Assembly (NCBI RefSeq): GCF_001427985.1 | Contig: NZ_LMSA01000001.1 | Coordinates: 1,000,675 to 1,064,674, forward strand | Reading direction: 5' to 3' | Length of the DNA: 64,000 nucleotides | DNA from: Knoellia sp. Soil729 | GTDB taxonomy: Bacteria; Actinomycetota; Actinomycetes; Actinomycetales; Dermatophilaceae | Shown here: positions 47,143 to 55,379 of the stretch, piece by piece | How positions within the stretch are numbered: the first letter of the stretch is position 1 | Layout of the letters: each line of letters opens with the position of its first letter | The notes under the pieces: generated by a model | Seen by the model: only the letters and a program-made list of their open reading frames with translations | Database searches by the model: none | Told to the model about the DNA's origin: nothing | Position numbers and translations under genes: made by a program

Positions 47143-47161
47143 CACAGTCTTGAGCGACACA

Positions 47162-47199
47162 GCACAGAGCCCCACACCACATGGTGTGGGGCTCTGTGC
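47162..47199. terminator. 18-bp perfect hairpin after tRNA-Asp
   Basis: Arms 47162-47179 and 47182-47199 are fully complementary with only CA between. The hairpin separates the tRNA pair from the converging oxidoreductase gene and can stop transcription from both sides. Confidence 0.82.
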
Positions 47200-47218
47200 A
47201 TGTCGCGGGCTCAGCGCC

Positions 47219-48142
47219 TCAGCGGCTGACCTCGATCGCGATCTTGCCGCGCACGTGGCCGCCCTGGCTCAGCTCGAACGCCTTGGCGGCGTCCTTGAGG
47301 GCGAACACCTCGGCCACCGGCACCGTCAGCTTGCCCGCGTCCACGAGGTCGGCGAGCGCCTGCAGGTCGGCCGCGTCCGGGCGCACCCACGCTGCGATGC
47401 CGCCCGCCTCGGCGACGGTGCCGTCGGTGATCGAGCCGTGGCGGCCACCGTCGGCAAGGACGGCCTTCGTCGTCTCGAGCACGCCGCCGACGAGGTCGAG
47501 GACGACGTCGACACCGTTCGGTGCGAGCTCACGAACCCGCTCGGTCAGCCCGTCGCCGTAGGTCACCGGCTCTGCGCCGAGATTCCGAAGGAAGTCGTGG
47601 TTGCCCTCGGACGCCGTGCCGATGACCCGGGCGCCGATCGCCTTGGCGACCTGGACGGCAAGCAGGCCCACGCCGCCTGCGGCAGCGTGGATGAGGACCG
47701 TGTCGCCTTCCTTGGTGGAGAGGCGGGTGAGGAGCTGGTATGCCGTGAGGCCGGCGAGCGGGAGCCCTGCGGCCTGGTTCCAGTCCAGACCCTTCGGCCT
47801 GCGCGCGACCGTGCGCACGGGCGCAGCGACGAGCTCTGCGAAGGTGCCGTGCTGCACCCAGTCCTTGCGGGCGTAGGCCATGACCTCGTCGCCCACGGTG
47901 TACTCGGGCGTGTCGAGCCCGACCGCCTCGACGACACCGGCGACGTCCCAGCCGGGGATGGCCGGGAAGTCGACCTGCATGAGGCCGTCGAGGTACCCGG
48001 CCATGACCTTCCAGTCGACCGGGTTGACCGAGGCGCTGCGGACGCGGATGAGCACCTCTCCCGGGCCGACCCTGGGGTCGGGGACGTCGGTGAGGGCGAG
48101 GGCGTCGGGGGCGCCGTACTTGCTGTAGGTGATGGCTTGCAT
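47219..48142 (-). CDS. NADP-dependent quinone/zinc-type oxidoreductase (MDR family)
   Basis: 307 aa. N-terminal GroES-like part (MQAITYSKYGAPDALALTDV, PDPRVGPGEVLIRVRSASVN). Nucleotide site DTVLIHAAAGGVGLLAVQVA. No zinc-ligand cysteines are visible, so it is a quinone oxidoreductase type. ATG 48142 gives the standard start. Confidence 0.87.
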   Translation of the reverse strand: MQAITYSKYGAPDALALTDVPDPRVGPGEVLIRVRSASVNPVDWKVMAGYLDGLMQVDFPAIPGWDVAGVVEAVGLDTPEYTVGDEVMAYARKDWVQHGTFAELVAAPVRTVARRPKGLDWNQAAGLPLAGLTAYQLLTRLSTKEGDTVLIHAAAGGVGLLAVQVAKAIGARVIGTASEGNHDFLRNLGAEPVTYGDGLTERVRELAPNGVDVVLDLVGGVLETTKAVLADGGRHGSITDGTVAEAGGIAAWVRPDAADLQALADLVDAGKLTVPVAEVFALKDAAKAFELSQGGHVRGKIAIEVSR

Positions 48143-48203
48143 GCCCGGGCCAACGCGAAGGTGAGGGGCGCGCATTCCGGAGCAGACGGCATACGCTCGC
48201 GTC

Positions 48204-48548
48204 ATGGGCCACAGGATCTTCACCACGAGCGTCGCCTCGGTCTACCCCCTCTACGTCACCAAGGTGGAGCGCAAGGGGCGGTCGGCTGCCGAGGTTGACG
48301 AGGTGATCGAGTGGCTGACCGGGTTTGGCGAGGGCGAGTTGAAGAAGCATCTGGCGGACGAGACGACGTTCGAGGACTTCTTTGCGGCGGCCCGGCTCAA
48401 CCCCAACGTCTCGCTCATCACGGGGTCGGTGTGCGGGGTGAAGGTGCAGGAGGTGGAGGACCCGCTGATGCAGCAGATCCGCTACCTCGACAAGCTCGTC
48501 GACGAGCTCGCCAAGGGCCGGCCGATGGAGAAGATCCTGCGCGCCTGA
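48204..48548 (+). CDS. DUF2200 family protein
   Basis: 114 aa. [20 protein letters not shown] and [20 protein letters not shown] are the family marks. Function unknown. A TACGCT at 48192-48197 lies 6 nt before the ATG, so the message is probably leaderless. Confidence 0.88.
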   Translation: MGHRIFTTSVASVYPLYVTKVERKGRSAAEVDEVIEWLTGFGEGELKKHLADETTFEDFFAAARLNPNVSLITGSVCGVKVQEVEDPLMQQIRYLDKLVDELAKGRPMEKILRA

Positions 48549-48607
48549 GGCCCTGCCCGGGTTCCGCTCGCTGGGCAAGTCGCGCCCATGTGTGCCTAGA
48601 TGGACAC

Positions 48608-50098
48608 GTGACTTCGCACGGAACAGACCTCAAGGACGGACCCGCGCAGCCCGAGGTGAGCCGCGATCGGCGCTTCTTCGGCCACCCGATGGGCTTGGCC
48701 AACCTGGCCGGCATCGAGATGTGGGAGCGGTTCAGCTTCTACGGGATGCAGGGCATCCTCGTCTACTACCTCTACTACGCCGCGACCGATGGCGGGCTGG
48801 GGCTCTCGCAGGAGGCGGCGACCTCGATCGTCGGTGCGTACGGCGGCCTCGTCTACCTGTCGGCGGTCCTCGGGGCGTGGGTTGCGGACCGGCTCCTCGG
48901 GGCCGAGCGCACGCTCACGGTCGCGGCGGTGACGATCATGGTCGGTCACATCGCGCTGGCGGTGGTGCCCAACATCCTCGGCGTCGGTATCGGCCTCGTC
49001 TGCATCGCGCTGGGGTCCGGCTCGCTCAAGACGACGACGAGCTCGGTCCTGGGTGACATGTATGCCCCTGAGGACGAGCGCCGTGACGCCGCCTTCTCGA
49101 TCTACTACATGGGGGTCAACCTCGGGGCCCTCGTCGGTCCCCTGCTCACCGGCCTGATCTGGGACATGAAGGGCTTCCACTGGGGGTTTGGTCTCGCCGC
49201 CATCGGCATGGCCGCCGGCCTCGTGCAGTACCTCGGGCTGCGCCGCTCCACCATCGGTGACGCCGGCCGCGAGATCTCGAACCCGCTCGACCGTGCCGGT
49301 CGAATCCGGTATGCCGTCATCGCTGCGGCCGTCGTGGCGGTCATCGCCGTCCTCTCGGTCGCCGGCGTCATCCACGCCGAGCAGCTGTCGGACATCGTGG
49401 TCGTCGTGACCCTCGTGGCATCCATCGCCCTCTTCACGATCATGCTCAGGAGTCGCAAGATCACCTCCGCTGAGCGCGCGCGCGTCATCGCGTTCATCCC
49501 CATGTTCATCGCAAGCGCGGTGTTCTGGTCGCTGTTCCAGCAGCAGTTCACCGTGGTGGCGGTCTATGCCGACCAGCGGCTCAACCGCTCGCTCTTCGGC
49601 TGGGAGATGCCGCCGAGCTGGGTGACGTCGATCAACCCCATCTTCATCATCATCCTCGCCGGCGTGTTCGCGGCGATGTGGACGCGGCTCGGGTCGCGTC
49701 AGCCCTCGACTCCACTGAAGTTCGCGGCCGGCACGACGTTCATGGGTCTGGCGTTCCTGCTCTTCCTGCCTTACGCCGGGGGCGGCGCGAACAGCACCCC
49801 GCTGTTGTGGCTCGTCCTCATCCTCTTCTTCTTCACGATCGCGGAGCTCTGCCTGTCACCTGTGGGCCAGTCGTTGTCCACCAAGCTGGCGCCCAAGGCG
49901 TTCCACTCCCAGATGATCGCGCTGTTCTTCCTGTCCATTGCCGTGGGTTCGGCCGGGGCAGGATCGCTGGCCGGGTTCTACGACCCGTCCAACGAGCGCC
50001 CGTACTTCCTCTTCCTCGGCATCGCCTCCATCGTGGTGGGGTTGCTCATGGCCGCTGGCAGCAGGTGGATCACCAGGATGATGGCGGGGGTCCGCTGA
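48608..50098 (+). CDS. POT/PTR-family peptide transporter
   Basis: 496 aa with 12 or more membrane helices. The family motif ExxER is in MWERFSFYGMQGILVYYLYY, followed by GAYGGLVYLSAVLGAWVADR and FSIYYMGVNLGALVGPLLTG. It imports di- and tripeptides with protons. GTG 48608 near a TAGATG element. The last ordinary gene before tRNA-Phe. Confidence 0.9.
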   Translation: MTSHGTDLKDGPAQPEVSRDRRFFGHPMGLANLAGIEMWERFSFYGMQGILVYYLYYAATDGGLGLSQEAATSIVGAYGGLVYLSAVLGAWVADRLLGAERTLTVAAVTIMVGHIALAVVPNILGVGIGLVCIALGSGSLKTTTSSVLGDMYAPEDERRDAAFSIYYMGVNLGALVGPLLTGLIWDMKGFHWGFGLAAIGMAAGLVQYLGLRRSTIGDAGREISNPLDRAGRIRYAVIAAAVVAVIAVLSVAGVIHAEQLSDIVVVVTLVASIALFTIMLRSRKITSAERARVIAFIPMFIASAVFWSLFQQQFTVVAVYADQRLNRSLFGWEMPPSWVTSINPIFIIILAGVFAAMWTRLGSRQPSTPLKFAAGTTFMGLAFLLFLPYAGGGANSTPLLWLVLILFFFTIAELCLSPVGQSLSTKLAPKAFHSQMIALFFLSIAVGSAGAGSLAGFYDPSNERPYFLFLGIASIVVGLLMAAGSRWITRMMAGVR

Positions 50099-50292
50099 CG
50101 CCACTGTTCCGGAGCCGTCCGGGGGCGATGAAGGTCGTCCCGGGGGCCGCCGGGTGCCGTCGGGTGCCGTCGGAGGCCGCCTCGAGCGGCGATGAACGGG
50201 CACCTGCCGATGCGTTATAGTTGCGGTCGCGCCAGGGCGACCTAGCGTTGATGTTTGAGCAGGCGTGCCTCCGGGTGCACCTACCCGGACAC

Positions 50293-50366
50293 GGCCAGGT
50301 AGCTCAGTTGGTACGAGCGTCCGACTGAAAATCGGAAGGTCGACGGTTCGACCCCGTCCCTGGCCA
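50293..50366 (+). tRNA. tRNA-Phe (anticodon GAA)
   Basis: 74 nt. Acceptor GGCCAGG pairs with CCTGGCC, anticodon loop CTGAAAA, T-arm with TTCGACC, discriminator A. It stands at the border between core-like DNA and the accessory region. Confidence 0.95.
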
Positions 50367-50374
50367 CCACCCCA

Positions 50375-50414
50375 GCCGCAGGTCACAGCCCATGTGACCT
50401 GCGGCTTTGTCGTT
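50375..50414 (+). terminator. Rho-independent terminator of tRNA-Phe
   Basis: GCCGCAGGTCACA (50375-50387) pairs with TGTGACCTGCGGC (50393-50405) over a 5-nt loop and is followed by TTTGTCGTT, a good intrinsic terminator. Confidence 0.88.
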
Positions 50415-50432
50415 GTCGGGGCGCAGGCAGCC

Positions 50433-50463
50433 GACGGGCGACGGGCGACGGGCGACGGGCGAC
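50433..50463. repeat. 7-bp tandem repeat GACGGGC x4
   Basis: Four copies of GACGGGC plus GAC follow the tRNA-Phe terminator. Probably a simple slippage repeat at the start of the accessory region. Confidence 0.8.
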
Positions 50464-50488
50464 CCCGGTTAACGTACCGTCGCTCAGC

Positions 50489-50764
50489 GACAATGAATAT
50501 GACGCTCTACTCACCGACCTCCGGCTTAGGGTCGATGGCCTCATCTCGAGATTCGCTCTCCACGTCCGCACCATCCCGGCCTTCTGGGAGCGGCACAACG
50601 CCACGGTCGAAACCCTCGCTGCGCTCCGTGACGCCGAACGCGGATGCTTCGTCGATCGGCCCCCAGCCACCGCAGGACTCGAGTGGATCAGAGCTGTGAG
50701 GGACACCGCTGTCTATCTGCGCGACCAGGGCGCCATCACCCAGTACAGGCCACGAACATCGTGA
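50489..50764 (+). pseudogene. Start-less 91-codon open frame, likely gene remnant
   Basis: A frame ending with TGA at 50762-50764 reads DNEYDALLTDLRLRVDGLIS, later FALHVRTIPAFWERH and EWIRAVRDTAVYLRDQG, which looks protein-like. No ATG, GTG or TTG occurs in frame before it, and the frame stays open back into the tandem repeat. I do not recognise the family. It may be the 3' part of a lost gene. Confidence 0.35.
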
Positions 50765-50850
50765 TCCTGCGACATCCGTGCCACGCGGAAGTACTACCCG
50801 TTGCCACCGCTGATCCCGAACTGGTCCCCGATCTCGTCAAACTGCCCGGG

Positions 50851-51363
50851 TCAAAGGGCACTCATGTCAACCGGTCCCGACAGTTGTTCGCGGGTGAATG
50901 AAACACCCGGCAATCGAGACAGCTGAACGGTGTAGATCAGGTCCGTGTCCGGTACCGCACCCACTGTGAACGACAATTCACAGGCGAGAAGCGATGTGCC
51001 GAGGCCTCCGGGCACCGCGATCATTTTCGCTTCTGTGTCGACCTTCCCCAGCGCAACCATCACGCCATGGGAGTCGGAAACGCGCACCTGACCACCAACT
51101 AGGTCGGCGGAGGTATCTCGCACGGGGCATGGGCGACCCGCGTACTGTGCCGCAATTGTCGGGTCGCCCATTAGCGCGATCGATTCGTCGATCGTAAGCA
51201 CGTTCAGGTTCATAGGAGTGGCGACCTTGCCCTGAATCGGAAATACCGCACCCCGGTTCGGCTCGACCTGTCCGGATGCCGTGCAACTGGTAAGGAAGAG
51301 CGCGGCGATTGGCGCGACAGCGAGCAGTCGCCACTTATTCTTGCCATCCAGGCGGGGAACCAT
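50851..51363 (-). CDS. Hypothetical lipoprotein
   Basis: 170 aa. Signal peptide RLLAVAPIAALFLTSC with lipobox LTSC (cysteine near residue 27), then a soluble domain of about 140 residues with two cysteines (RPCPV, LLACELSF). No recognised family. Codon use is less GC-biased than in the core genes to the left, which fits foreign DNA. ATG 51363. Confidence 0.65.
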   Translation of the reverse strand: MVPRLDGKNKWRLLAVAPIAALFLTSCTASGQVEPNRGAVFPIQGKVATPMNLNVLTIDESIALMGDPTIAAQYAGRPCPVRDTSADLVGGQVRVSDSHGVMVALGKVDTEAKMIAVPGGLGTSLLACELSFTVGAVPDTDLIYTVQLSRLPGVSFTREQLSGPVDMSAL

Positions 51364-51462
51364 GAGGCGACTTTAGGGCCTTGCAGGCGCCGTGGAACTG
51401 GCTTCCGAGAATGCCGTACGAGTTGAGTCCCCGATAGTGGTGTAGCGCGGTCGCCGGGTTCG

Positions 51463-51705
51463 TCACCCAGTTGGTGACGGACGAAGTGCGGCCACCGCGT
51501 GATCTGTGAGTGTTGCGGATGGGGATTCAGTTGTGATCGCTGCGAAGATCGGTATCGGCGTCCGGGTCTGACTCGGGCGTGATCTGGCCGCTTCGGCGTG
51601 CTCTGCGAAGGACTCGTCGGCCAAAGCGTCGATACCGGCTTGGCCCCACCCTGCTGGCTTGATCAGAAGCTTGTCCGCGCCCTCGAGCAGATGGCCGTGA
51701 CTCAT
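51463..51705 (-). CDS. Small ORF of doubtful status
   Basis: 80 codons, beginning MSHGHLLEGADKLLIKPAGW. No known domain and no clear ribosome site. It lies in about 400 bp between the lipoprotein gene and the IS110 remnant where nothing else is seen, and could be part of a degraded mobile element. Confidence 0.25.
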   Translation of the reverse strand: MSHGHLLEGADKLLIKPAGWGQAGIDALADESFAEHAEAARSRPSQTRTPIPIFAAITTESPSATLTDHAVAALRPSPTG

Positions 51706-51773
51706 TACAGATGTGCCGCACCCGGTGGGTTCTTCAAGTCAATTCACCGGTCACCCACCGAGGAGGTTGCTTT

Positions 51774-51938
51774 ATGCCATTGGTTGCCGAGGTCGTCGAC
51801 GCTGTCGTCGGAGGCGACACACACCGCGACACACACGCTCTGGAACTGACTGCGCTGGACGGCGAGTTCAGTGGCGTTGGTCGCGGTCTTGCCGGCCACG
51901 GTGGTGCAGTCGGCGGCGTGGCGAAGCGGACGCCGTGA
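51774..51938 (+). pseudogene. IS110-family transposase N-terminal remnant
   Basis: 54 codons after a GAGGAGG site. VDAVVGGDTHRDTHALELTA resembles the first DEDD aspartate motif (VDTHxDTHxAAV) of IS110 transposases. The frame then degenerates and stops; no rest of the transposase is found. A relic of an earlier insertion just upstream of the GntR promoter. Confidence 0.6.
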
Positions 51939-51942
51939 CATC

Positions 51943-51982
51943 TTGACAAAGTTGTACGGCCAAGTTAGAAATGGCCGTACAA
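51943..51982 (+). promoter_or_regulatory. Consensus promoter with 11-bp inverted-repeat operator
   Basis: TTGACA (51943-51948) and TAGAAA (51966-51971) at 17-bp spacing form a strong vegetative promoter. TTGTACGGCCA (51952-51962) and TGGCCGTACAA (51972-51982) are perfect complements flanking the -10. Binding there by the GntR protein encoded 40 bp downstream would block its own transcription and perhaps the operon. Confidence 0.75.
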
Positions 51983-52022
51983 TTCGGGTCGACGGGGACC
52001 CGGTCCGACGAAGGAGCCTCGC

Positions 52023-52796
52023 GTGGATGTTCAACCCCGCCGCCCCGGCCAAAGCTCCTACCGGCTCCTCACCCAGCGCCTGCGCGAGCGAATTTTCCAG
52101 GGCGAGTTCCCCGAGGGCACCAAACTCCCGACCGAGCAGTCCCTCGCCGAGGACCTCGGCCTCAGCCGCCAGACCATTCGCCGGGCCTACCAGGAGCTCG
52201 TCGCGGAGGGCAGCGTCTACCGGGTGCAGGGCAGCGGCACCTTCGTCGCCCCTGGCGGGGCCCGCTACCGGCGCCCCTTCGGCAGCGTCGACGACCTCAT
52301 GAACCTCCAGCTCGACACCGACTTCGAGCTCGTCGACCCCCTTACCGACCGAATCGACCGCGATGTGGCCGACCGACTGGGCCTCGAGGCCTCCCATGTT
52401 GTGAGCCTTACCTTCCAGCGACTTCACCGCGGAGAGCCCTTCTGCCGCACCCGCGTTCACCTCCCGCCAGCCATCGCCGCGAAGGTCGCCGACGTGCCTG
52501 AGCTGACCGACCCGGGCGTGCACAGCAAGACCACGATCATCAGCCTCATCGAGCTGCATGGGAACGACATCGGCGAGGCCGAGCAGGTCATCAGTGCCGT
52601 CGCCGCGGACGCAGAGGATGCCAGCGCGCTCGGGTGCCCGCTCGGCAGTCCGCTGCTCCACATCGAGCGGCTCTACACCGATCGCGTCGGCCGCGCCCTC
52701 GAGCTGGCCGTTAGCGACTTCATTCCTGCGCACTACGCACACCGCTCTCGGCTCGGGCGCGGGAGCACGTCCTCGCGAGGTGATACGACGCCCTGA
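52023..52796 (+). CDS. GntR-family regulator, HutC subfamily (UTRA domain)
   Basis: 257 aa. Winged helix at residues 10-78: YRLLTQRLRERIFQGEFPEG, LPTEQSLAEDLGLSRQTIRR, AYQELVAEGSVYRVQGSGTF. UTRA ligand domain at about 95-245 (LGLEASHVVSLTFQRLHRGE, GSPLLHIERLYTDRVGRALE). It likely senses a substrate or intermediate of the downstream operon. GTG 52023 after GAAGGAG. The 190 bp to the next gene hold no clear second operator. Confidence 0.88.
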   Translation: MDVQPRRPGQSSYRLLTQRLRERIFQGEFPEGTKLPTEQSLAEDLGLSRQTIRRAYQELVAEGSVYRVQGSGTFVAPGGARYRRPFGSVDDLMNLQLDTDFELVDPLTDRIDRDVADRLGLEASHVVSLTFQRLHRGEPFCRTRVHLPPAIAAKVADVPELTDPGVHSKTTIISLIELHGNDIGEAEQVISAVAADAEDASALGCPLGSPLLHIERLYTDRVGRALELAVSDFIPAHYAHRSRLGRGSTSSRGDTTP

Positions 52797-52986
52797 CCGA
52801 GGCAGCCGTCCCACCGCCGCGGTCCTCCTGCTGGCAATCGGACTGCTGGCCTTCCACCTCGCTCGCCCTCCTGGGCCGGGGCTGACCGACGCAGCGTCCG
52901 CAGGCCCGCCCACCTGCGCGCCATCTCCGCATTACTTCTCAGCCCACAACTCTTCCCACATCCCACTCCTCAAGGAACGTGACCTC

Positions 52987-54141
52987 ATGCAGCCCCTCAC
53001 CGGACTCACCGTCGTGTCCATCGAACAGGCCGTCGCAGCCCCCTTCGCGACGCGGCAGCTCGCAGACCTCGGCGCACGCGTGATCAAGGTCGAACGCCCA
53101 GGCCCGGGTGACTTCGCCCGCGACTACGACGAGACCGTCGACGGCATGTCTTCGCACTTCGTCTGGCTCAACCGGTCGAAGGAGTCCGTCGCTCTCGACC
53201 TCAAGTCGGAGGAGGGTCTCGCGGCCCTGCGGGCGCTCGTCGCTTCGGCGGACATCTTCGTCCAGAACCTCGCCCCGGGTGCCGCCCAGCGACTCGGCCT
53301 CGGCGCTGCCGAGCTGCGCGCCGCCAACCCGCGCCTCGTCCACGTATCGATCTCCGGCTACGGGCCGGGCGGGCCCTACACGACGAAGAAGGCCTACGAC
53401 CTGCTCGTGCAGTGCGAGGCCGGACTCGTCTCCATCACCGGCACACCCGAAACACCTGTGAAGGTCGGGATCTCCGTCGCCGACATCGCCGCGGGCATGT
53501 ACGCCTACACCGGCGTCCTCACGGCGCTCCTGCGCAGAGGGCAGACCGGCGAGGGGGCCACCGTCGACATCTCGATGCTCGAGGCACTCGGCGAGTGGAT
53601 GGGCTTCCCGATGTACTACGCCGCCTACGGCGGCACGGACCCCGCACGTAGCGGCGCCTCTCACGCGGCGATCGCGCCGTACGGGCCCTTCCCCTGCGTC
53701 GGCGACGAGCAGGTCTTCCTTGGGATCCAGAACGAGCGCGAGTGGGCCAAGTTCTGCGTCGACGTCCTCGGCGAACCCGCCCTGGCAACCGACGACCGCT
53801 TCGTCACGAACTCCCTACGCGTCGCCCATCGCGACGACCTCTCGGCGGAGATCGCTCGGGCCTTCGCCGAGCTGACAACCGATGAGGTCATCGAGCGCCT
53901 CGAAACCGTCGGTATCGCCAACGCGCGACTGCGCGACATGCGGCAGTTCTTCGACCACGAACAGCTCGAGGCCCGTGGCCGTTGGCGCGAGGTCGCGAGT
54001 CCCGTCGGAACGCTGCGGGCCCTCGCGCCTCCCGCCACCCTCGACGGCGACGAACCCGTCATGAACCCCGTCCCCGCCGTCGGCCAGCACACGGATGCCG
54101 TGCTCGCGGAATTCGGCCTGACTCCTCAGGAGACCAGATGA
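52987..54141 (+). CDS. CaiB/BaiF-type (family III) CoA-transferase
   Basis: 384 aa. GLTVVSIEQAVAAPFATRQL, ADLGARVIKVERPGPGDFAR, LNRSKESVALDLKSEEGLAA and GPGGPYTTKKAYDLLVQCEA with the catalytic aspartate. It moves CoA from a donor acyl-CoA (often succinyl-CoA) to a carboxylic acid. ATG 52987 follows AAGGA. First gene of a four-base-overlap operon, so it likely activates the island's substrate. Confidence 0.88.
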   Translation: MQPLTGLTVVSIEQAVAAPFATRQLADLGARVIKVERPGPGDFARDYDETVDGMSSHFVWLNRSKESVALDLKSEEGLAALRALVASADIFVQNLAPGAAQRLGLGAAELRAANPRLVHVSISGYGPGGPYTTKKAYDLLVQCEAGLVSITGTPETPVKVGISVADIAAGMYAYTGVLTALLRRGQTGEGATVDISMLEALGEWMGFPMYYAAYGGTDPARSGASHAAIAPYGPFPCVGDEQVFLGIQNEREWAKFCVDVLGEPALATDDRFVTNSLRVAHRDDLSAEIARAFAELTTDEVIERLETVGIANARLRDMRQFFDHEQLEARGRWREVASPVGTLRALAPPATLDGDEPVMNPVPAVGQHTDAVLAEFGLTPQETR

Positions 54142-55379
54142 CCACCGCCCGACAGCTCGCCGACTGGGCCGTCGCGCTCGACCCCACACCCGAAGACCTT
54201 GCCCTGGCCGACAGGTCGCTGCAGGACACCGTCGCGGCGGCGCTCTGCGCCCGTGACGAACCGTTGCTGCACCAGATCGGCGTGCTGGGACGAGCCGGAC
54301 GGTGGGCGGTCGCGAGCCACGTCGTCGACTTCGACGACCTGCACATGCCGTCGACCACCCACATCAGCACCATCTGCGTCCCCGTGGCCTTGGACACCGC
54401 AGGCGGCGCCCGTGCCTACCTCGCCGGCGCCGGCGTCATGGCCAGGCTCGGCTCTGCCCTGGGCTGGGACCACTACTCGGCCGGCTGGCACGCGACGACG
54501 ACCTCGGGCGCGCTCGCGTCCGCCGCAACGGCAGCCATCGCCCTCGGCCTCGACGCCGAGCGGACGGCCATCGCACTCGCGCTCGCCGTTCCCGCGTCCG
54601 GTGGCGTCCAACGAGCCTTCGGGACAGACGCGAAGTCGCTCCAGGTCGGCTTCGCCGTCGATGCCGGCGTGCGCGCCGCCCATCTCGCAGCAGCAGGTGT
54701 CACCGCAGAGCTCGAAGTGGTGGACGCGTGGCTTCGACTGGTCGGTGCCACAGCCGACACCATCGACCTGGCTGGGCCAGCGATCCCCGACGGGCTCGCG
54801 GTGAAACTCTTCCCGTGCTGCTACGCGCTCCAACGACCGATCGGTGCCGCGGCATCCCTGCGGTCCGCCGTCGAGGACACCAACGCGATCACCCGAATCC
54901 TCGTGCGCACCCCCCGCGGCACGGTCAAGCCGCTCATCCACCATCGGCCCACGACGGGCCTCGAGGCGAAGTTCAGCCTCGAGTACGCCGTGGCCGCGGC
55001 CCTCGTCGACGAGCACTGCGGGTTCGCGACCTTCAGCGACGACGGCGTCAACCGCCCGGCACTCCAGGCTCTGCTGCGCCGTCTCGAGGTCGACCTGCAC
55101 GACGAGGACGCGCAGCAGCTCCTCTCGGGTCGCGTGGAGCTCACGGTCGAGTCCGCGACGGGGGTCCACACTGCCGAGCTTGTCGACCCGCCCGGGTCGC
55201 CGGGAAATCCTCCGACCGGCGCCCAGCTCGACCACAAGTTCGCCGACTGCCTCGACGGCACCGGCCTGTCCGCCGCCGACCTCACGTGGGCCGACGCCTC
55301 CGTGGTCCTGACCGACCACCTCCCCACCCCCGCTGCCGTCCTCAATGGCACCCCGACTCCTCAAGGAGATGCATCATGA
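54138..55379 (+). CDS. MmgE/PrpD-family protein, first copy
   Basis: 413 aa. HVVDFDDLHMPSTTHISTIC, GWDHYSAGWHATTTSGALAS and KLFPCCYALQRPIGA correspond to the family's DDxH, GxHxT and KxxPxC regions, but with unusual residues. The family includes 2-methylcitrate dehydratase, cis-aconitate decarboxylase and iminodisuccinate epimerase, so the exact reaction is open. Only distantly like the second copy at 59800-61233. ATGA overlaps on both sides. Confidence 0.85.
   Translation: MTTARQLADWAVALDPTPEDLALADRSLQDTVAAALCARDEPLLHQIGVLGRAGRWAVASHVVDFDDLHMPSTTHISTICVPVALDTAGGARAYLAGAGVMARLGSALGWDHYSAGWHATTTSGALASAATAAIALGLDAERTAIALALAVPASGGVQRAFGTDAKSLQVGFAVDAGVRAAHLAAAGVTAELEVVDAWLRLVGATADTIDLAGPAIPDGLAVKLFPCCYALQRPIGAAASLRSAVEDTNAITRILVRTPRGTVKPLIHHRPTTGLEAKFSLEYAVAAALVDEHCGFATFSDDGVNRPALQALLRRLEVDLHDEDAQQLLSGRVELTVESATGVHTAELVDPPGSPGNPPTGAQLDHKFADCLDGTGLSAADLTWADASVVLTDHLPTPAAVLNGTPTPQGDAS

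Noticed and set aside
46970..47199. tRNA-Glu/tRNA-Asp pair as integration site
   Set aside because: Genes on both sides look core-like, the hairpin behind is an ordinary terminator, and no integrase or repeat of a tRNA end is visible.
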